Shown piece after piece: positions 24,227 to 37,900 of a stretch of DNA of 64,000 nucleotides. A program made the position numbers and the translations under genes. Source of the stretch: Halichondria panicea (Eukaryota; Porifera; Demospongiae; Suberitida; Halichondriidae); NCBI RefSeq assembly GCF_963675165.1, contig NC_087382.1, positions 2,943,463-3,007,462 of the forward strand, in the 5' to 3' direction. Position 1 is the stretch's first letter. Each line of letters opens with the position of its first letter. The notes below the pieces were generated by a model. That model was given only the letters and a program-made list of their open reading frames with translations, was not told the origin of the DNA and did no database searches.

Positions 24227-24268
24227 GAAATTTTAATGAACGAGCGGACTGATAATATGGACTGGTGA
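24227..24268 (+). CDS. Candidate terminal exon of the repeat-derived gene
   Basis: A strong polypyrimidine tract plus CAG (TTCTTCTTCTGCCCCCAG) precedes 14 codons, EILMNERTDNMDW then TGA. The same acceptor and a similar ending, EMLMCGLMDW then TAA, occur at 38,669-38,701. Its upstream partner may be the open frame ending ERELF near 24,150. Conservation of the acceptor and the -MDW-stop ending in two places is the only support. Confidence 0.25.
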   Translation, partial: EILMNERTDNMDW

Positions 24269-26766
24269 AGAGTTACTTGTAACGCCTGATATACTATTGC
24301 GGTATGTGAAGACTTACTTATTAACACCTGATATACTATGTGCATATTATATGGTATGTGAAGACTTACTTATTAACGCCTGATATACTATGTGCATATT
24401 ATATGGTATGTGAAGACTTACTTATTAACGCCTGATATACTATGTGCATATTATATGGTATGTGAAGACTTACTTATTAACGCCTGATATACTATGTGCA
24501 TATTATATGGTATGTGAAGACTTACTTATTAACGCCTGATATATACTGTGTGTGCATATTATATGGTATGTGAAGACTTACTTATTAACACCTGATATAC
24601 TATGTGCATATTATATGGTATGTGAAGACTTACTTATTAACACCTGATATACTATGTGCATATTATATGGTATGTGAAGACTTACTTATTAACACCTGAT
24701 ATACTATGTGCATATTATATGGTATGTGAAGACTTACTTATTAACACCTGATATACTATGTGCATATTATATGGTATGTGAAGACTTACTTATTAACGCC
24801 TGATATACTGTGTGTGCATATTATATGGTATGTGAAGACTTACTTATTAACGCCTGATATACTATGTGCATATTATATGGTATGTGAAGACTTACTTATT
24901 AACGCCTGATATACTATGTGCATATTATATGGTATGTGAAGACTTACTTATTAACGCCTGATATACTGTGTGCATATTATATGGTATGTGAAGACTTACT
25001 TATTAACGCCTGATATACTGTGTGCATATTATATGGTATGTGAAGACTTACTTATTAACGCCTGATATACTATGTGCATATTATATGGTATATGAAGACT
25101 TACTTATTAACGCCTGATATACTGTGTGCATATTATATGGTATGTAAAGACTTACTTATTAACGCCTGATATACTATGTGCATATTATATGGTATGTGAA
25201 GACTTACTTATTAACGCCTGATATACTGTGTGCATATTATATGGTATGTGAAGACTTACTTATTAACGCCTGATATACTGTGTGTGCATATTATATGGTA
25301 TGTGAAGACTTACTTATTAACGCCTGATATACTATGTGCATATTATATGGTATGTGAAGACTTACTTATTAACGCCTGATATACTATGTGCATATTATAT
25401 GGTATGTGAAGACTTACTTATTAACGCCTGATATACTATGTGTGCATATTATATGGTATGTGAAGACTTACTTATTAACGCCTGATATACTATGTGCATA
25501 TTATATGGTATATGAAGACTTACTTATTAACGCCTGATATACTGTGTGCATATTATATGGTATGTGAAGACTTACTTATTAACGCCTGATATACTATGTG
25601 TGCATATTATATGGTATGTGAAGACTTACTTATTAACGCCTGATATATATACTATGTGCATATTATATGGTATGTGAAGACTTACTTATTAACGCCTGAT
25701 ATACTATGTGCATATTATATGGTATATGAAGACTTACTTATTAACGCCTGATATACTATGTGCATATTATACGGTATGTGAAGACTTACTTATTAACACC
25801 TGATATACTGTGTGCATATTATATGGTATGTGAAGACTTACTTATTAACACCTGATATACTATGTGCATATTATATGGTATATGAAGACTTACTTATTAA
25901 CGCCTGATATACTATGTGTGCATATTATATGGTATGTGAAGACTTACTTATTAACGCCTCATATACTGTGTGCATATTATATGGTATGTGAAGACTTACT
26001 TATTAACACCTGATATACTGTGTGCATATTATATGGTATGTGAAGACTTACTTATTAACGCCTGATATACTATGTGCATATTATATGGTATATGAAGACT
26101 TACTTATTAACGCCTGATATACTATGTGCATATTATATGGTATGTGAAGACTTACTTATTAACACCTGATATACTGTGTGCATATTATATGGTATGTGAA
26201 GACTTACTTATTAACGCCTGATATACTATGTGCATATTATATGGTATATGAAGACTTACTTATTAACGCCTGATATACTATGTGCATATTATATGGTATG
26301 TGAAGACTTACTTATTAACGCCTGATATACTGTGTGCATATTATATGGTATGTGAAGACTTATTTATTAACGCCTGATATACTGTGTGTGCATATTATAT
26401 GGTATGTGAAGACTTACTTATTAACGCCTGATATACTATGTGCATATTATATGGTATGTGAAGACTTACTCATTAACGCCTGATATACTATGTGTGTGCA
26501 TATTATATGGTATGTGAAGACTTACTTATTAACACCTGATATACTGTGTGCATATTATATGGTATGTGAAGACTTACTTATTAACACCTGATATACTGTG
26601 TGTGCATATTATATGGTATGTGAAGACTTACTTATTAACGCCTGATATACTATGTGTGTGCATATTATATGGTATGTGAAGACTTACTTATTAACACCTG
26701 ATATACTATGTGTGCATATTATATGGTATGTGAAGACTTACTTATTAACGTCTGATATACTATATT
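24269..26766. repeat. 52-bp satellite, about 47 copies
   Basis: Unit TATGTGCATATTATATGGTA then TGTGAAGACTTACTTATTAA then CGCCTGATATAC, very homogeneous with a few TG or AT insertions and C/T swaps. The same satellite, inverted, occupies 43,485-44,155. Open frames inside it are repeat artefacts. Confidence 0.98.
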
Positions 26767-27359
26767 TGTGCGCAATAAGGAATTATGTGATTGCCTTAGT
26801 CACTTCTGTTATGATCACTAAACGATCTTTTAATTTGTACTTGAAATATCCATTTAATGATACGTTGGCTTCATCTTTTTATTATCATAATTAAGAAATG
26901 TTCATACATTTGGGTTCATGTTCAACATCCCATTTATGTTATAGGCCACACATAGATTCAACTGCTGTTATACACAATGAGTAATGTGTGTTCATGTATG
27001 TTTATCCACAGCTCCGATCTATTTTATGCAGACAGATCTGAAGCTCTGAAGACGAGACAATACAATTATGGTGGGAACATTTATATTGGCTGACAACATA
27101 ATGTATTGAGTCACTGGTACAACCTGTCTAATTGTAGCTGACCAAAAACTTAATTGTGAGGCAAAAAAATACGATTCTATGTACAGGCCCATACCGATAT
27201 ACAGGGGCCTGGTTAATTCCATATGGAACTCACCAGGATCACTTACATAATATTTATCATGGCAATCAACACTATAGAAGTTGAAGTAGAACGAACCACA
27301 TAATAATAATAATAATGTAACGTTATCAGATCTCTACACGTCTATACCTTGCGGTAGAA
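26767..27359. other. Unique spacer, no gene seen
   Basis: AT-rich sequence between the satellite and the left end of the large transposon. No convincing frame on either strand. Confidence 0.5.
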
Positions 27360-27361
27360 TA

Positions 27362-27722
27362 TGGGGCGCCAAACGTTGCATAATATAAAAAGTATCATTG
27401 TTTAGAAATTATTATTCTTTACACAATACCATCTTTCTTTGTACAACAAAATATGCTTCTTTCCACATATAATTAGTGTTGTTTCAACAATCCATGCATT
27501 TATATGGATTCATCACAATCAGGTGATCTTAATTCACAATCAAACATTGCATAATATAAAAAGTATCATTGTTTAGAAATTATTATTCTTTACACAATAC
27601 CATCTTTCTTTGTACAACAAAATATGCTTCTTTCCACATATAATTAGTGTTGTTTCAACAATCTATGCATTTATATGGATTCATCACAATCAGGTGATCT
27701 TAATTCACAATCTATCAGGTGA
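27362..27722 (+). repeat. Left terminal repeat, internally duplicated
   Basis: The roughly 180-base terminal sequence (TTGCATAATATAAAAAGTAT, TCAGGTGATCTTAATT) occurs twice in tandem here (27,362-27,543 and 27,544-27,722) but once at the right end. The outer copy alone begins with the GGGGCGCC terminus. Confidence 0.8.
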
Positions 27723-27794
27723 TCTTAATTTTTTGGCACATGCACAGAAGATTAATTTGTACGTGGCACATATGGGGTGCCGTTTGTGTCAAAA

Positions 27795-28060
27795 TCCAAA
27801 AACAGTCGATGTTATGAAATGGAGTCGACGTCATAAATGGAGTCGACATCATAAAGGTCGACGTTATGAAATAGAGTCGACATCATAAATGGAGTCGACG
27901 TCATAAAGGTCGACGTTATGAAATGGAGTCGACGTCATAAAGGTCGATGTTTTATAAAGGAGTTGATGTTTACCAAGAGTCGACGTCATAATTATATTAA
28001 AGGCCTGGTCAATGTTTTGCAAAAGAGTCGATGTTTTGAAAGGAGTTGACACAGTCTAAC
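27795..28060. repeat. GTCGACGTCATAAA short repeats
   Basis: Many variants of GGTCGACGTTATGAAA and AGTCGACGTCATAAA, often palindromic around GTCGAC. They lie between the left terminus and exon 1 of the left integrase; a subterminal or regulatory role is possible. Confidence 0.8.
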
Positions 28061-28249
28061 ACAGTGCATGGAAGGGGTTGCACAAAAGGTAATCTTATCT
28101 AGGTGCTTCCCACTAATCCTATCTTAGGTATGTACAACTATCTGGTAAACATCGACTTGTTTTTATGACGTCGACTCCTTTTTAACTTTGACTAGGATAA
28201 AAATTCACTCACGTGACCAAAACTTACATCAATTAATACACAGTTACCA

Positions 28250-29599
28250 ATGGCGACCAGTGCAAACTCAGTGAATCATCAAGATGTAATAGTTGCGGAA
28301 ATAATGGAGGGACTGTCAAGCACTCTGCTTGGGGAAAGAAGGTACAGGTATAGATGTACAGTACAAATATTGAGGAAGGTTTTTGAGATTATAATCTATC
28401 AGTGATGTTGATTAATTATGTTTGTGTATGTACATATGTAGGAGTACAAGTGTGGGAAGACCGAGGTGTGAGTTGGATGTCGAAGACATTGAGTTTTTAC
28501 GAACACTGATGTTTTCGTACACAAAAATAGCAGACATCCTTGGAGTCAGTTGATTAACACTGTATCGGAAGATGGAAGAGAAGGTGTGTCCTTTGATCGG
28601 TATTCCCCTGTTTCCGATCAGGTGTTGGACAATATTGTTGCTGAGATCAAACAATCCCATCCAAATGATGGTGAAGTGTTGTTAACGGGACACCTACGAA
28701 GACAGAGCATATTTCTCCCTCGTACTCGAATTAGGGCATCAATTCACAGGATTGATCCCGTGGGTACTGCTGCTCGCAGAAGCATTGCTGTTCGAAGGAG
28801 AGTCTATCATGCGGATGGGCCAAATTATGTGTGGCATTTAGATGGCCACCACAAGCTCATCAAATACCGTCTAGTTACACATGCTGCAATTGATGGATAT
28901 TCTCGTTTGATAACTTTTTTAAAGTGTAGCAACAATAACCGTGCTGTTACTGTGCTCTCATGTTTCTCAGGAGCTGTTCAAGAACATGGATTGCCAACTC
29001 ATATTCGGTCAGACTTAGGAAGAGAAAATATAGATGTCTGGAGATGTATGATGGAACAGCAATCAAATACAAGCTGCGTGATAACTGGGTCATCTACTCA
29101 TAATGAAAGAGTTGAACGCCTGTGGCGTGATGTGTACCGTTGCGTTGTGGTACTGTTTCATGATACTTTCAAACTACTTGAAGCAGATGGGAAGTTAGAT
29201 CCTTTAAATGAAGTTGATGTATACTGTCTACACTACGTGTACATCCCTAGGATTCAACAGACACTGGATTCTTTCGTTGAATCGTGGAACAATCATGCCA
29301 TATCAACTGAGAACAATTTCACCCCTAACCAGTTATATATAAGGGGAGCTTTAGAATATGATATGCTACCCTACTATCCTTCAACATCACAGCTGGCTAA
29401 CCATTCAAACCCTTTTCTACATCCTTCGAGAGATCGAGTTCCTGTCCCCCGAATTAATTTTTCTCCTTGCCTGCACCTAACAGCATCAATAGGACATATT
29501 GACCCTTTACAAAGTACACATGACTTCGGAGAATGTTTATATTTAGAAACTGTATCACTAGTGGGTACACACCTTACGACATGCAACGTATGTACATAA
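28250..29599 (+). pseudogene. Left rve/DDE integrase, inactivated
   Basis: Exon 1 is 28250-28347 (MATSANSVNHQDVIVAEI...), and exon 2 starts at 28442 after a TATGTAG acceptor, in phase. Order: short N-terminal segment, helix-turn-helix (IADILGVS then TGA then LTLYRKM), then the integrase core with D in WHLDGHHKLI, D in RSDLGRENID and E in HNERVERLW. The stop TGA (28551-28553) falls where the right copy has Arg in GVSRQTLYRR. Shortly after, around 28,575-28,580, the frame must shift to enter the long open frame through 29,599. Both lesions point to a dead gene. The protein is roughly 60 percent similar by eye to the right integrase, so the two are not recent copies. Confidence 0.85.
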
Positions 29600-30094
29600 T
29601 AATTATGATCACTTTTTTAGATAAAAAAAACATAATAAATACCCATAATTAAAAGTAAATATACCATTGTTTTTTGTTATTTTTCGAAATAAAGATTGTA
29701 CAAAAACTCCATTAAATTTGGTGATTTTTTAATTGTAGAAATCTTACCACAAAACACGCATTAAACAACTGCATTTATATAGTGAAATTACTATTATTAT
29801 TATAAATTATAGTCATTTTTCTTAGTACAAATACTCCATTTTTTATTGTAGAAAAATTAATGTTAACAGGTAAAATTACTATAATTATATAAATTTATAG
29901 TCATTTCTCTTGATACAAAACTCCTTTGAGTTACTATTTATCGTAATCCCACAAACACCTATTTTGTTTTGGTTTAAAAACTTGGTGAAGTTAGCATTAT
30001 TAGGTAAATTTAACCCCAGTTTTTAACTGTGGACATTTGCCATGCAATAAGTATAGGCAACTTTATGTTATAATTATACATTTTACGTAAGTTC
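29600..30094. other. AT-rich 3' flank of left integrase
   Basis: Very AT-rich with short poly-A and poly-T tracts and repeated TATAGTCATTT words. Nothing gene-like. Confidence 0.5.
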
Positions 30095-31560
30095 GAATAA
30101 GTTCAAAAGTTTCATGAAGTACTATTATACGCAATTAATCGAGTACTGTATTGCCTACCAAGCTCTCACACTTTATACTTATATTATGTCCATACGTTGA
30201 ATGTGACCCTTCACCATCATCCTCTATGACTTTCACTATTAGTTTTGCTGCCAGCTGGTTCATTTGTATTTGATTACCAGGGTGAACACATACACATACA
30301 CATGAGGTACTATTACATGAGCAATTAATCTGAGTACTGTATTGCCCATCAAGCTCTTACACTTTATACTTATATATATGTCCATACGTTGAATGTGACC
30401 CTTCACCATCATCCTCTATGACTTTCACTGTTAGTTTTGCTGCCAGCTGGTTCATTTGTATTTGATTACCAGGGTGAACACATACACATGAGGCACTATT
30501 ACATGAGCAATTAATCTGAGTACTGTATTGCCCACCAAGCGCTCACACTTTATACTTATATATATGTTCATACGTTGAATGTGACCCTTCACCATCATCC
30601 TTAATGACTTTCATTGTTAGTTTTGCGGCCTGGTTGCATTTGCATTTGATGACCAGGGTGAACACATACACATGAGGTACTATTATACATTTGTAGCAAT
30701 TAATCTGAGTACTGTATTGCCCACCAAGCTCTCACACTTAATTTATACTTAATACTTATAATTATGTTCATACTTTGAACGTGACCCTTCACCATCATCC
30801 TCTATGACTTTCACTGTTAGTTTTGCTACCAGCTGGTTCATTTGTATTTGATTACCAGGGTGAACACATACACATGAGGTACTATTGCATGTGTAGCAAT
30901 TAATCGAGTGCTGTATTGCCCACCAAGCTCTCACACTTTATACTTATATGTCCATACGTTGAATGTGACCCTTCACCATCATCCTCTATGACTTTCACTG
31001 TTAGTTTTGCTACATGGTTGCATTTGTGATTGATTACCAGGGTGAACACATACACATGAGGTACTTAGCAATTAATCTGAGCATCCTCTATGACTTTCAC
31101 TATTAGTTTTGCTACCAGCTGGTTCATTTGTATTTGATTACCAGGGTGAACACATACACATGAGGTACTATTGCATGTGTAGCAATTAATCTGAGTACTG
31201 TATTGCCCACCAAGCTCTCACACTTTATACTTATATGTCTATACGTTGAATGTGACCCTTCACCATCATCCTCTATGACTTTCACTGTTAGTTTTGTGGC
31301 CTGGTTGCATTTGCATTTGATTACCAGGGTGAACACATACACATGAGGCACTATTACATGAGCAATTAATCTGAGTACTGTATTGCCCACCAAGCTCTTA
31401 CACTTTATACAATCTGTTCATACTTTGAATTTTGAATGTGACCCTTCACCATCATCCTCAATGACATTTATGCACTGTTAGTTTTGCTGCCAGCTGGTTC
31501 ATTCATATTTGATTACCAGCTAGGGTGAACACATACACATAATTATACACGTGAGGTACT
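30095..31560. repeat. 182-202-bp minisatellite, eight copies
   Basis: CCAGGGTGAACACATACACA recurs at 30,277, 30,469, 30,653, 30,855, 31,037, 31,141, 31,324 and 31,517. Units also contain GTGACCCTTCACCATCATCC. On the minus strand one frame reads LTVKVIEDDGEG within each unit and stays open for about 60-90 residues, but it is not continuous across units. Confidence 0.92.
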
Positions 31561-32129
31561 ATTACATGAGAAAAATGTATGTACATTGAACACACACATT
31601 ATCATTTCTGTTGCCAACTTCTAAAGTACGGTTGGAATGTCTCTTCAACTCTTATGCTGACATACTGATCTGTGAAAGGGTAGTGCTATAATGAATAGTG
31701 AATGTCATTTGTACATACATTGTTATTGTAATTTTTTTTACGATTAGAATGCTTCGACTCTATTAATGACAAACTCATCCATGTTCATTTTAACACTAAC
31801 CTGCGTTGTTTTATCTCACACCAATTGTAGAGTCAATTTTAATGTATACACTTGTGGCCATTCTGAATATATCCTACAGTGAATATTTCTTATATTAACG
31901 TATAATCAACCTGCAAAAACTGTTAGAGTATATACCATTTATAAATTGTAATGCAACTATTATTTGTTAAGTTGTTCTCACAACCAACTGTAGAGTCAAT
32001 TTTAATATTTATACTTGTGGCCATTCTGAATATATCATACAGTGAATATTACATTAGTATGGTAAATTTAATCTCAGCCAAAAATATTAGAGTACCCTTT
32101 ATATATTTGTCAGGCAACTATATATAATA

Positions 32130-32263
32130 GTTAGACACTGTTTTGGAGGTGTCTATGGGATTTAAAAGCCCAAAGGCACTGATTTAGTATCCCGAGCGTA
32201 GCGAGGGTACTAAGTGGCTGAGGGCTTCTAAATCACATAGACACCGACAAAACAGTGTCTAAC
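32130..32263. mobile_element. 134-bp hairpin MITE
   Basis: The left end GTTAGACACTGTTTTG is answered by CAAAACAGTGTCTAAC at the right, and the inner parts (GGTGTCTATG.GATTTA.AAGCCC) are also complementary. It is a typical foldback miniature element. Confidence 0.75.
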
Positions 32264-34009
32264 TCATTTAGATACTAGTGCGCATGCGCAAACTGCTTGA
32301 CTACAATACAATTACTTGACAACGGAATACTAGGTATACTAAGTAAATTTGCAGGTATACTAAGTCCCATAGTATACCTGCTCTGAGGCACTTTTCCCAT
32401 GTACTTCCCATGTACTTCCCATGTAGATCTTATCAACTAGTGTTTAATATTGGTTGTTGTATCTTACTAGCAATAATTATAGAGACCATTCTGAATATAT
32501 CATAAAGTTAATTATGTACATTAGTAAGGTGAATTTAACCTCCGCATAAAATGTTAGAGTTTACCATTTATAAATATGTCAGTCAACCATTATCATCAGT
32601 TAATTTCAATAAATTCATCCTCAAATCAATTAATAAATAAATGTGATTACGCACCCAATTAATCTAGTGTCAATTTCACCATATATATTTTGGCATTATA
32701 ACTTTATACAGAGATATAATTACACTAGTGTGGTCCTTTTAACCACATTAAGTAGAATTACATCAAATTTTTTGCAGTGTATAATTAATGTGCATGGCAT
32801 TGCCACATCAAGACATAATCCACATGTGCAGCATTTTGCCTGATCATATACAACTCCTAATAATCATGCACGCCAATTGGGTACATCAATGATCAGTTGG
32901 TGCTTTCATACCAAATTTGTACCCCGGAACATAATTATTTTACAGCAAAATAATTATGTTCCACCTCAAAATATTGATCCATGTACTGTATAATTATTTT
33001 TTTAATACTGTTTAGAGAAAGAGCAGCTAAATATACGCAGCAGAAAAATTAACAGAATGAAGCAATTAATAAATAATGCTATTTGACCTTTGAGATCAAA
33101 GGAATAGTAGTGACAATAAAATGGCATATTGCACTGTGGGTCAGTCTGTATACGGCATACAGAAAATTGACCTTTCAGTGAAGTGCCCCACCTCCCGTCC
33201 CAACTGTCAAATCATTGCTTTTATAGTGCACACTGAATGAAACACTTATGGTTCCTGTGGGAAATGTACCAGAGATGCAGTTACTAGTCTATTGTAATCC
33301 CATGAAGCCACCAAAAATAGAATAAAATACCATTAATTTTTTCTTTGTATCTATATAATAATAATATACGCATTCTATACTGGTTTCTATATATATGCAG
33401 AAAATGGTTTTCGAGGCAACAAATTAAAACATGGAAATTCATGCCACAAGCAGTTTATTGGCCTCATAGCCATGTAATATCTATTACTTTACAGCAGGAT
33501 TATTAAAATTCCTGAAAATAAATTAATGTCCACAATACTGAATTATAATTATGTTTCACAATTTTGTTGCCATAACTATTTTGTTCTTCAGTGGAAATGG
33601 TTCCATCTTCTTTTTTTATAGGCTTTAAAGAAGGTGTGTCCTAGCCACAGGAACGGGTGCCGAGCTATGCCCAGCTAGGTGTGTCCCATTATTTTTGTTT
33701 GCTACAAAAACCTGTATACAGTAAAACACGACTCTAGCAAGCCATGGGTACATGAAGTTGCGACCATAAAATTATGGTATTTAATACCTCTCTGTTAATA
33801 AAATTACTTCCTCAGGTTTTTATTTTCGACACAAACACATCTCCATATTCAATGCTAAGGGTCTGCAAGCTAGTGCTCTCTTAATCAACCATGATTGTTG
33901 TTAAAAACGATTGATGCATGCCAAAAGTTCAAGCCCTGCCCATCGATCTGCTTCCAGCTCTCTTGCTATCGTAATAGCTTGCGTTCTAGAGCTAGTTTGC
34001 CTATCCTAA

Positions 34010-34230
34010 CCGTTATAAAAGCGAAAACTCCAGCAGAGCTAGCCGTAAATACGTGGTCTCAAGGCTAGTGCAGAGCTAACTATGCTACTACTTGTACATT
34101 ATAGAGTAGCAACATGCACTCGATGAACAAGTTTGCTATCTATGCACCTCTGCAAGTAAGCAAAACTAGTGCATAACTCGAGAACAAAGCAAATCCATGA
34201 AAACATGATTAGATATAGAAGCCACCAAGG
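34010..34230. repeat. Dispersed repeat (AGAGTAGCAACA type)
   Basis: The series GCGTTCTAG, GCAAAGCTAACT-like, AGAGTAGCAACA, ACAAGTTTGCTA and ACTCGAGAACAAAGC recurs in the same order and orientation at 54,390-54,560, with moderate divergence. Confidence 0.6.
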
Positions 34231-34964
34231 GCCTATATACAGCAGAGAATACCTATATACTCCCTGGTCTTGAAGCCACTTTTATTAGGTCAGTTGTCCG
34301 GAGGACTCTTCTGCACATGTGCAAGAAACTTGACCACAGTGTAAAGATAGCTCGCTATAATTTATTAGGCAAGGTCTATAGCTAGCTAACTAGTCATATA
34401 TAGACTGTGACAGTGTCTCATGGAGACAGTTCCTTCTTAGTGCTTCTGGACCAATGATCAATAATCAATGTGAGTGCCTCCAACCACTGTTATGCCTACT
34501 ATCGTTGGTGCTAAGAAACTTGATGAACTTCGACTGTCCTGCCTGGTAGTCTGATTACTCCTATGTCTGCTACAAGTTTAGCAGGCAGGAAAGATGTACT
34601 GCAATTCTATGTATCTTGAATTAAATCAGCCATAAAATAGGCAGCACTAATTTTATGTTCTTTTCTTTCAATGTCTAAATATATTTACATGGGGAGCCCC
34701 CTGAGACTATTATGATGCCTGCAAAAATAAATCGATTACTATCATCATTATTTTATAAGAACATCTAGATCTTCTACTGGACATGCTCAACCGTCCAAAC
34801 ACACGCCTCTGGACAACTGACCTGAAAAGATCTATCCTATACCTCGCTTGCGCATGTGCACGAAGGCATAATCAAGACAATGATGTTCAGCCAGCCCTTA
34901 CCTACAATGATACATTATTAACAAGAACAAAATGACGCACACAAAATATAACATGAGAATAAGC

Positions 34965-37900
34965 CTAGCTACTATTACAAGCTTGACACACTGCAACATG
35001 AGAACCAACTAAAGCCACTGTGTGTTTGTAGGCTGAAATACCTAGATCACCGGACTCGGTTGTTCTGTCGATCGAATTGGATAGCAGCTGCTCCAGCACT
35101 TGACAACACCGAAAATTACTTCTTGGAACATTAACCCCTTCAACAGTTCTAAAATGATTGTCACTTAGATTAACATCTTGCTGCGGAAGACTCTGATAGT
35201 CAGTCAGGTGCAATTGGTATGGTGTTTTGTTTCTCTCTGTTGAGATTCGATGATGATTCCATGATTGCACAAATTCGTCCAAACATTTGTTGATCAACGG
35301 AAGATAAACGAAATGCAGACAAAACATGTCAGTCTCATTCAGTGGATCCAATAAGCACTCATCTTCAAGGGAATGAAATGTGTCGTAAAATAGCTGTCCT
35401 ACACACCTGAAAACATCCCACCATAAACGTTCAATTCGCTCGTTGTGAGTAGAGCTCCCAGTGATCACAGCATATTCATCACCATCATATTGAGCGACCA
35501 TGTACCTCCATACATCTACATTCTCACCTCCAAGATCAGACCGTACACGCAGAGGGAGACCGTACTTATAAGCTGCCTCAGAAAAAGCGGTGAGCACAGT
35601 TGACGCCTTGTTGTTAGATGAGCACCTAAGAAATGTTATGAGGCGGGAACATCCGTCAATCCCTCCATGAGTAACTAGCCGCCATCGTATTAGCTTATGA
35701 TGTCCATCAATATGCCATATACAATTGGGATGCTCAACATGATACCGGCGTCGCCTAACAACAATCCTTCTACGCTGTGCTATACCAATAGGGTCAACAC
35801 GATGTAAGGCAGATCTCAGTCGGTATCGTTGGATTTTTAATCCCATTGCCGACAAGTGACCATGCATGAGCACTTCCCCGTCATTTGGATGATTGATTTT
35901 AATGTGCCTGAGGACATCATCAAGTTCGTTGTCAGAAAGTGAAGAGTAGCGCAGGTCTTCATATATGCCTTCCTTCTTCAAGCGTCGGTATAAAGTTTGC
36001 CTGCTAACACCAACTTTTGCTGCAATTGTTGTCCAATTGAGGTTTATGGAACGAAAGAACTCAACTTCGTCCAGGTTTATAACAGCAAATGGTCTACCAC
36101 CGATTCTAGACTCCTCATCATCTGAATCTCTGCATAAAAGATTTTTTACAGTATGCATTATGTCATGAATGAGTAAAAAACGTACACATTAATTTATAAA
36201 ACATGTTAGTACTAATTAATAACACCGCTCTAATATAACACAGTATCAGCAAGGGCGTATAAAAGAAGAGAGGGCATGCAACTCCACTATCAGTACATGT
36301 AGCTAGCAGAGTTCAAACGTGGGCAGATGAACGTGTGCATTTGCATGAAGTGCTAAAAATAGAAATTTCTATTTTTAGCATAATTATTACAGCATGGATA
36401 GCCTTCATACAACAAGTTAATAGTGGTAGATTTTGATGTTAAAGCCTCGTGGTCGAATAAAAGCGAACAAAACTGAACTTGCACGTTGGCAGCTAGCTAA
36501 CTACATGCGGCCTTTTTTCGAAATAGACTACGTATTTGCAGTTGAAGTGATCCCGTACCAGGAACAATGGAAAAGGGTCACTAAAGTAGAAAGCTAGAAT
36601 TGTGACTGGTTTGTTAGCTTATTTGCTTGAGTCTGGATCCTATAGCATCAAGGAGCCATACTTCTCTAAGACTCCAGGCTTCTGTGCTGTGATCCTAGTC
36701 CATAGTGCATGTCTCATGGTCGGCCTACCACTAAAACATTCTCAGCATGCCTCTTTAGTTTTATTGCTCCTGAGTTGCTATGCCCCCTGATGGTGACTAT
36801 CATTTGGAAATGAATAAATTTTTTTTCGTGAAGTAGCTAGCGGTAGGTTTTATTGCTCCTGAGTTGCTATGCCCCCTGATGGTGAGTATCATTTGGAAAT
36901 GAATAATTTTTTATCTTGATTTTCGTGAAGTAGCTAAAGATACACGGAGCGCTTTTTCATGCTTGTGTTCCTATAGCACTATGATATAGCTATGGTGGTC
37001 TTGTAGACTTTTAGAGACAGCAAAAACAAGTCTCATGAATTATTCATGTTCAGACTCACACGTTAGAAGGCCTCGTATCCTCGATTATAGCCGCGGGGAA
37101 ACATGTATAGTACCCCGTTGCCAATCCCTCTCTATTGAGTCAGCAAAAACAAAGGCCTGGAATGTAGGTCCTAATTAGTGAAAGTTCAAGTGATGTCCGA
37201 CCTCCTCTCAAAATTATGCTTGCTGCATGCCTACCTGTAGCTATTCTTCCTGCTTGAAGATAGTAACCAGTCATTCTCAACTTTGTGCAATTTTAGTGTC
37301 GTCGCTAGAACTACCAATCTATTTTTACGGCGCCCATTTTTATACCACTTTAATTGAGGCGATTATTTTTATTTCTAAAATAATGAGCATACCATATACA
37401 GTGGAAACCCCTCTCTAGCGGCCACCCTTGAGGAAAAACATGTTGGCCGCTGTTTTCCACACAAACTGTTCATTTGATACCTGGGTTCCTGGCCGAACCT
37501 ATTACAGCACCGCTCTAATATTAGCACAACATTTCTATTTTTATGGAGCACTATCTCCAAATTGGAATATGTAGTTTAAGGTAGTTAAATGTAGTTAACG
37601 AGGGAGCGGCCTCGAGGCACCCAGACATACGGGTGTGCCCCTTCTTGCTAAGCTACCGTGCAACTACAGCTGCTTACAGAACTGCCTCACGAGCACATAG
37701 ACTGGCTGCTGCTCAATTGTCGAGCCTCCCACCCCACCCAGTCGGTTACCACCTATCACCTATTTCCATCTGATGATGTGATTACCGGGAGGGGGCTGAA
37801 TGAGGGCCCCTAAACACTTACGTGCTTAATGTTAACCGCGGGGCCCCTCTCTCAGGACTCCCCCAAAACCTAACCAGCCTAACCAGTCACGTGACCCTCG

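Larger units (their letters stand above)
31561..34964. other. Middle of the large element, no gene seen
   Basis: AT-rich DNA with a hairpin element at 32,130-32,263 and a dispersed repeat at 34,010-34,230. Sequence near 31,825-31,880 is partly repeated near 31,990-32,050 (AGAGTCAATTTTAATRT, TTGTGGCCATTCTGAATATA). No reading frame of protein-like composition was found. Confidence 0.5.
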
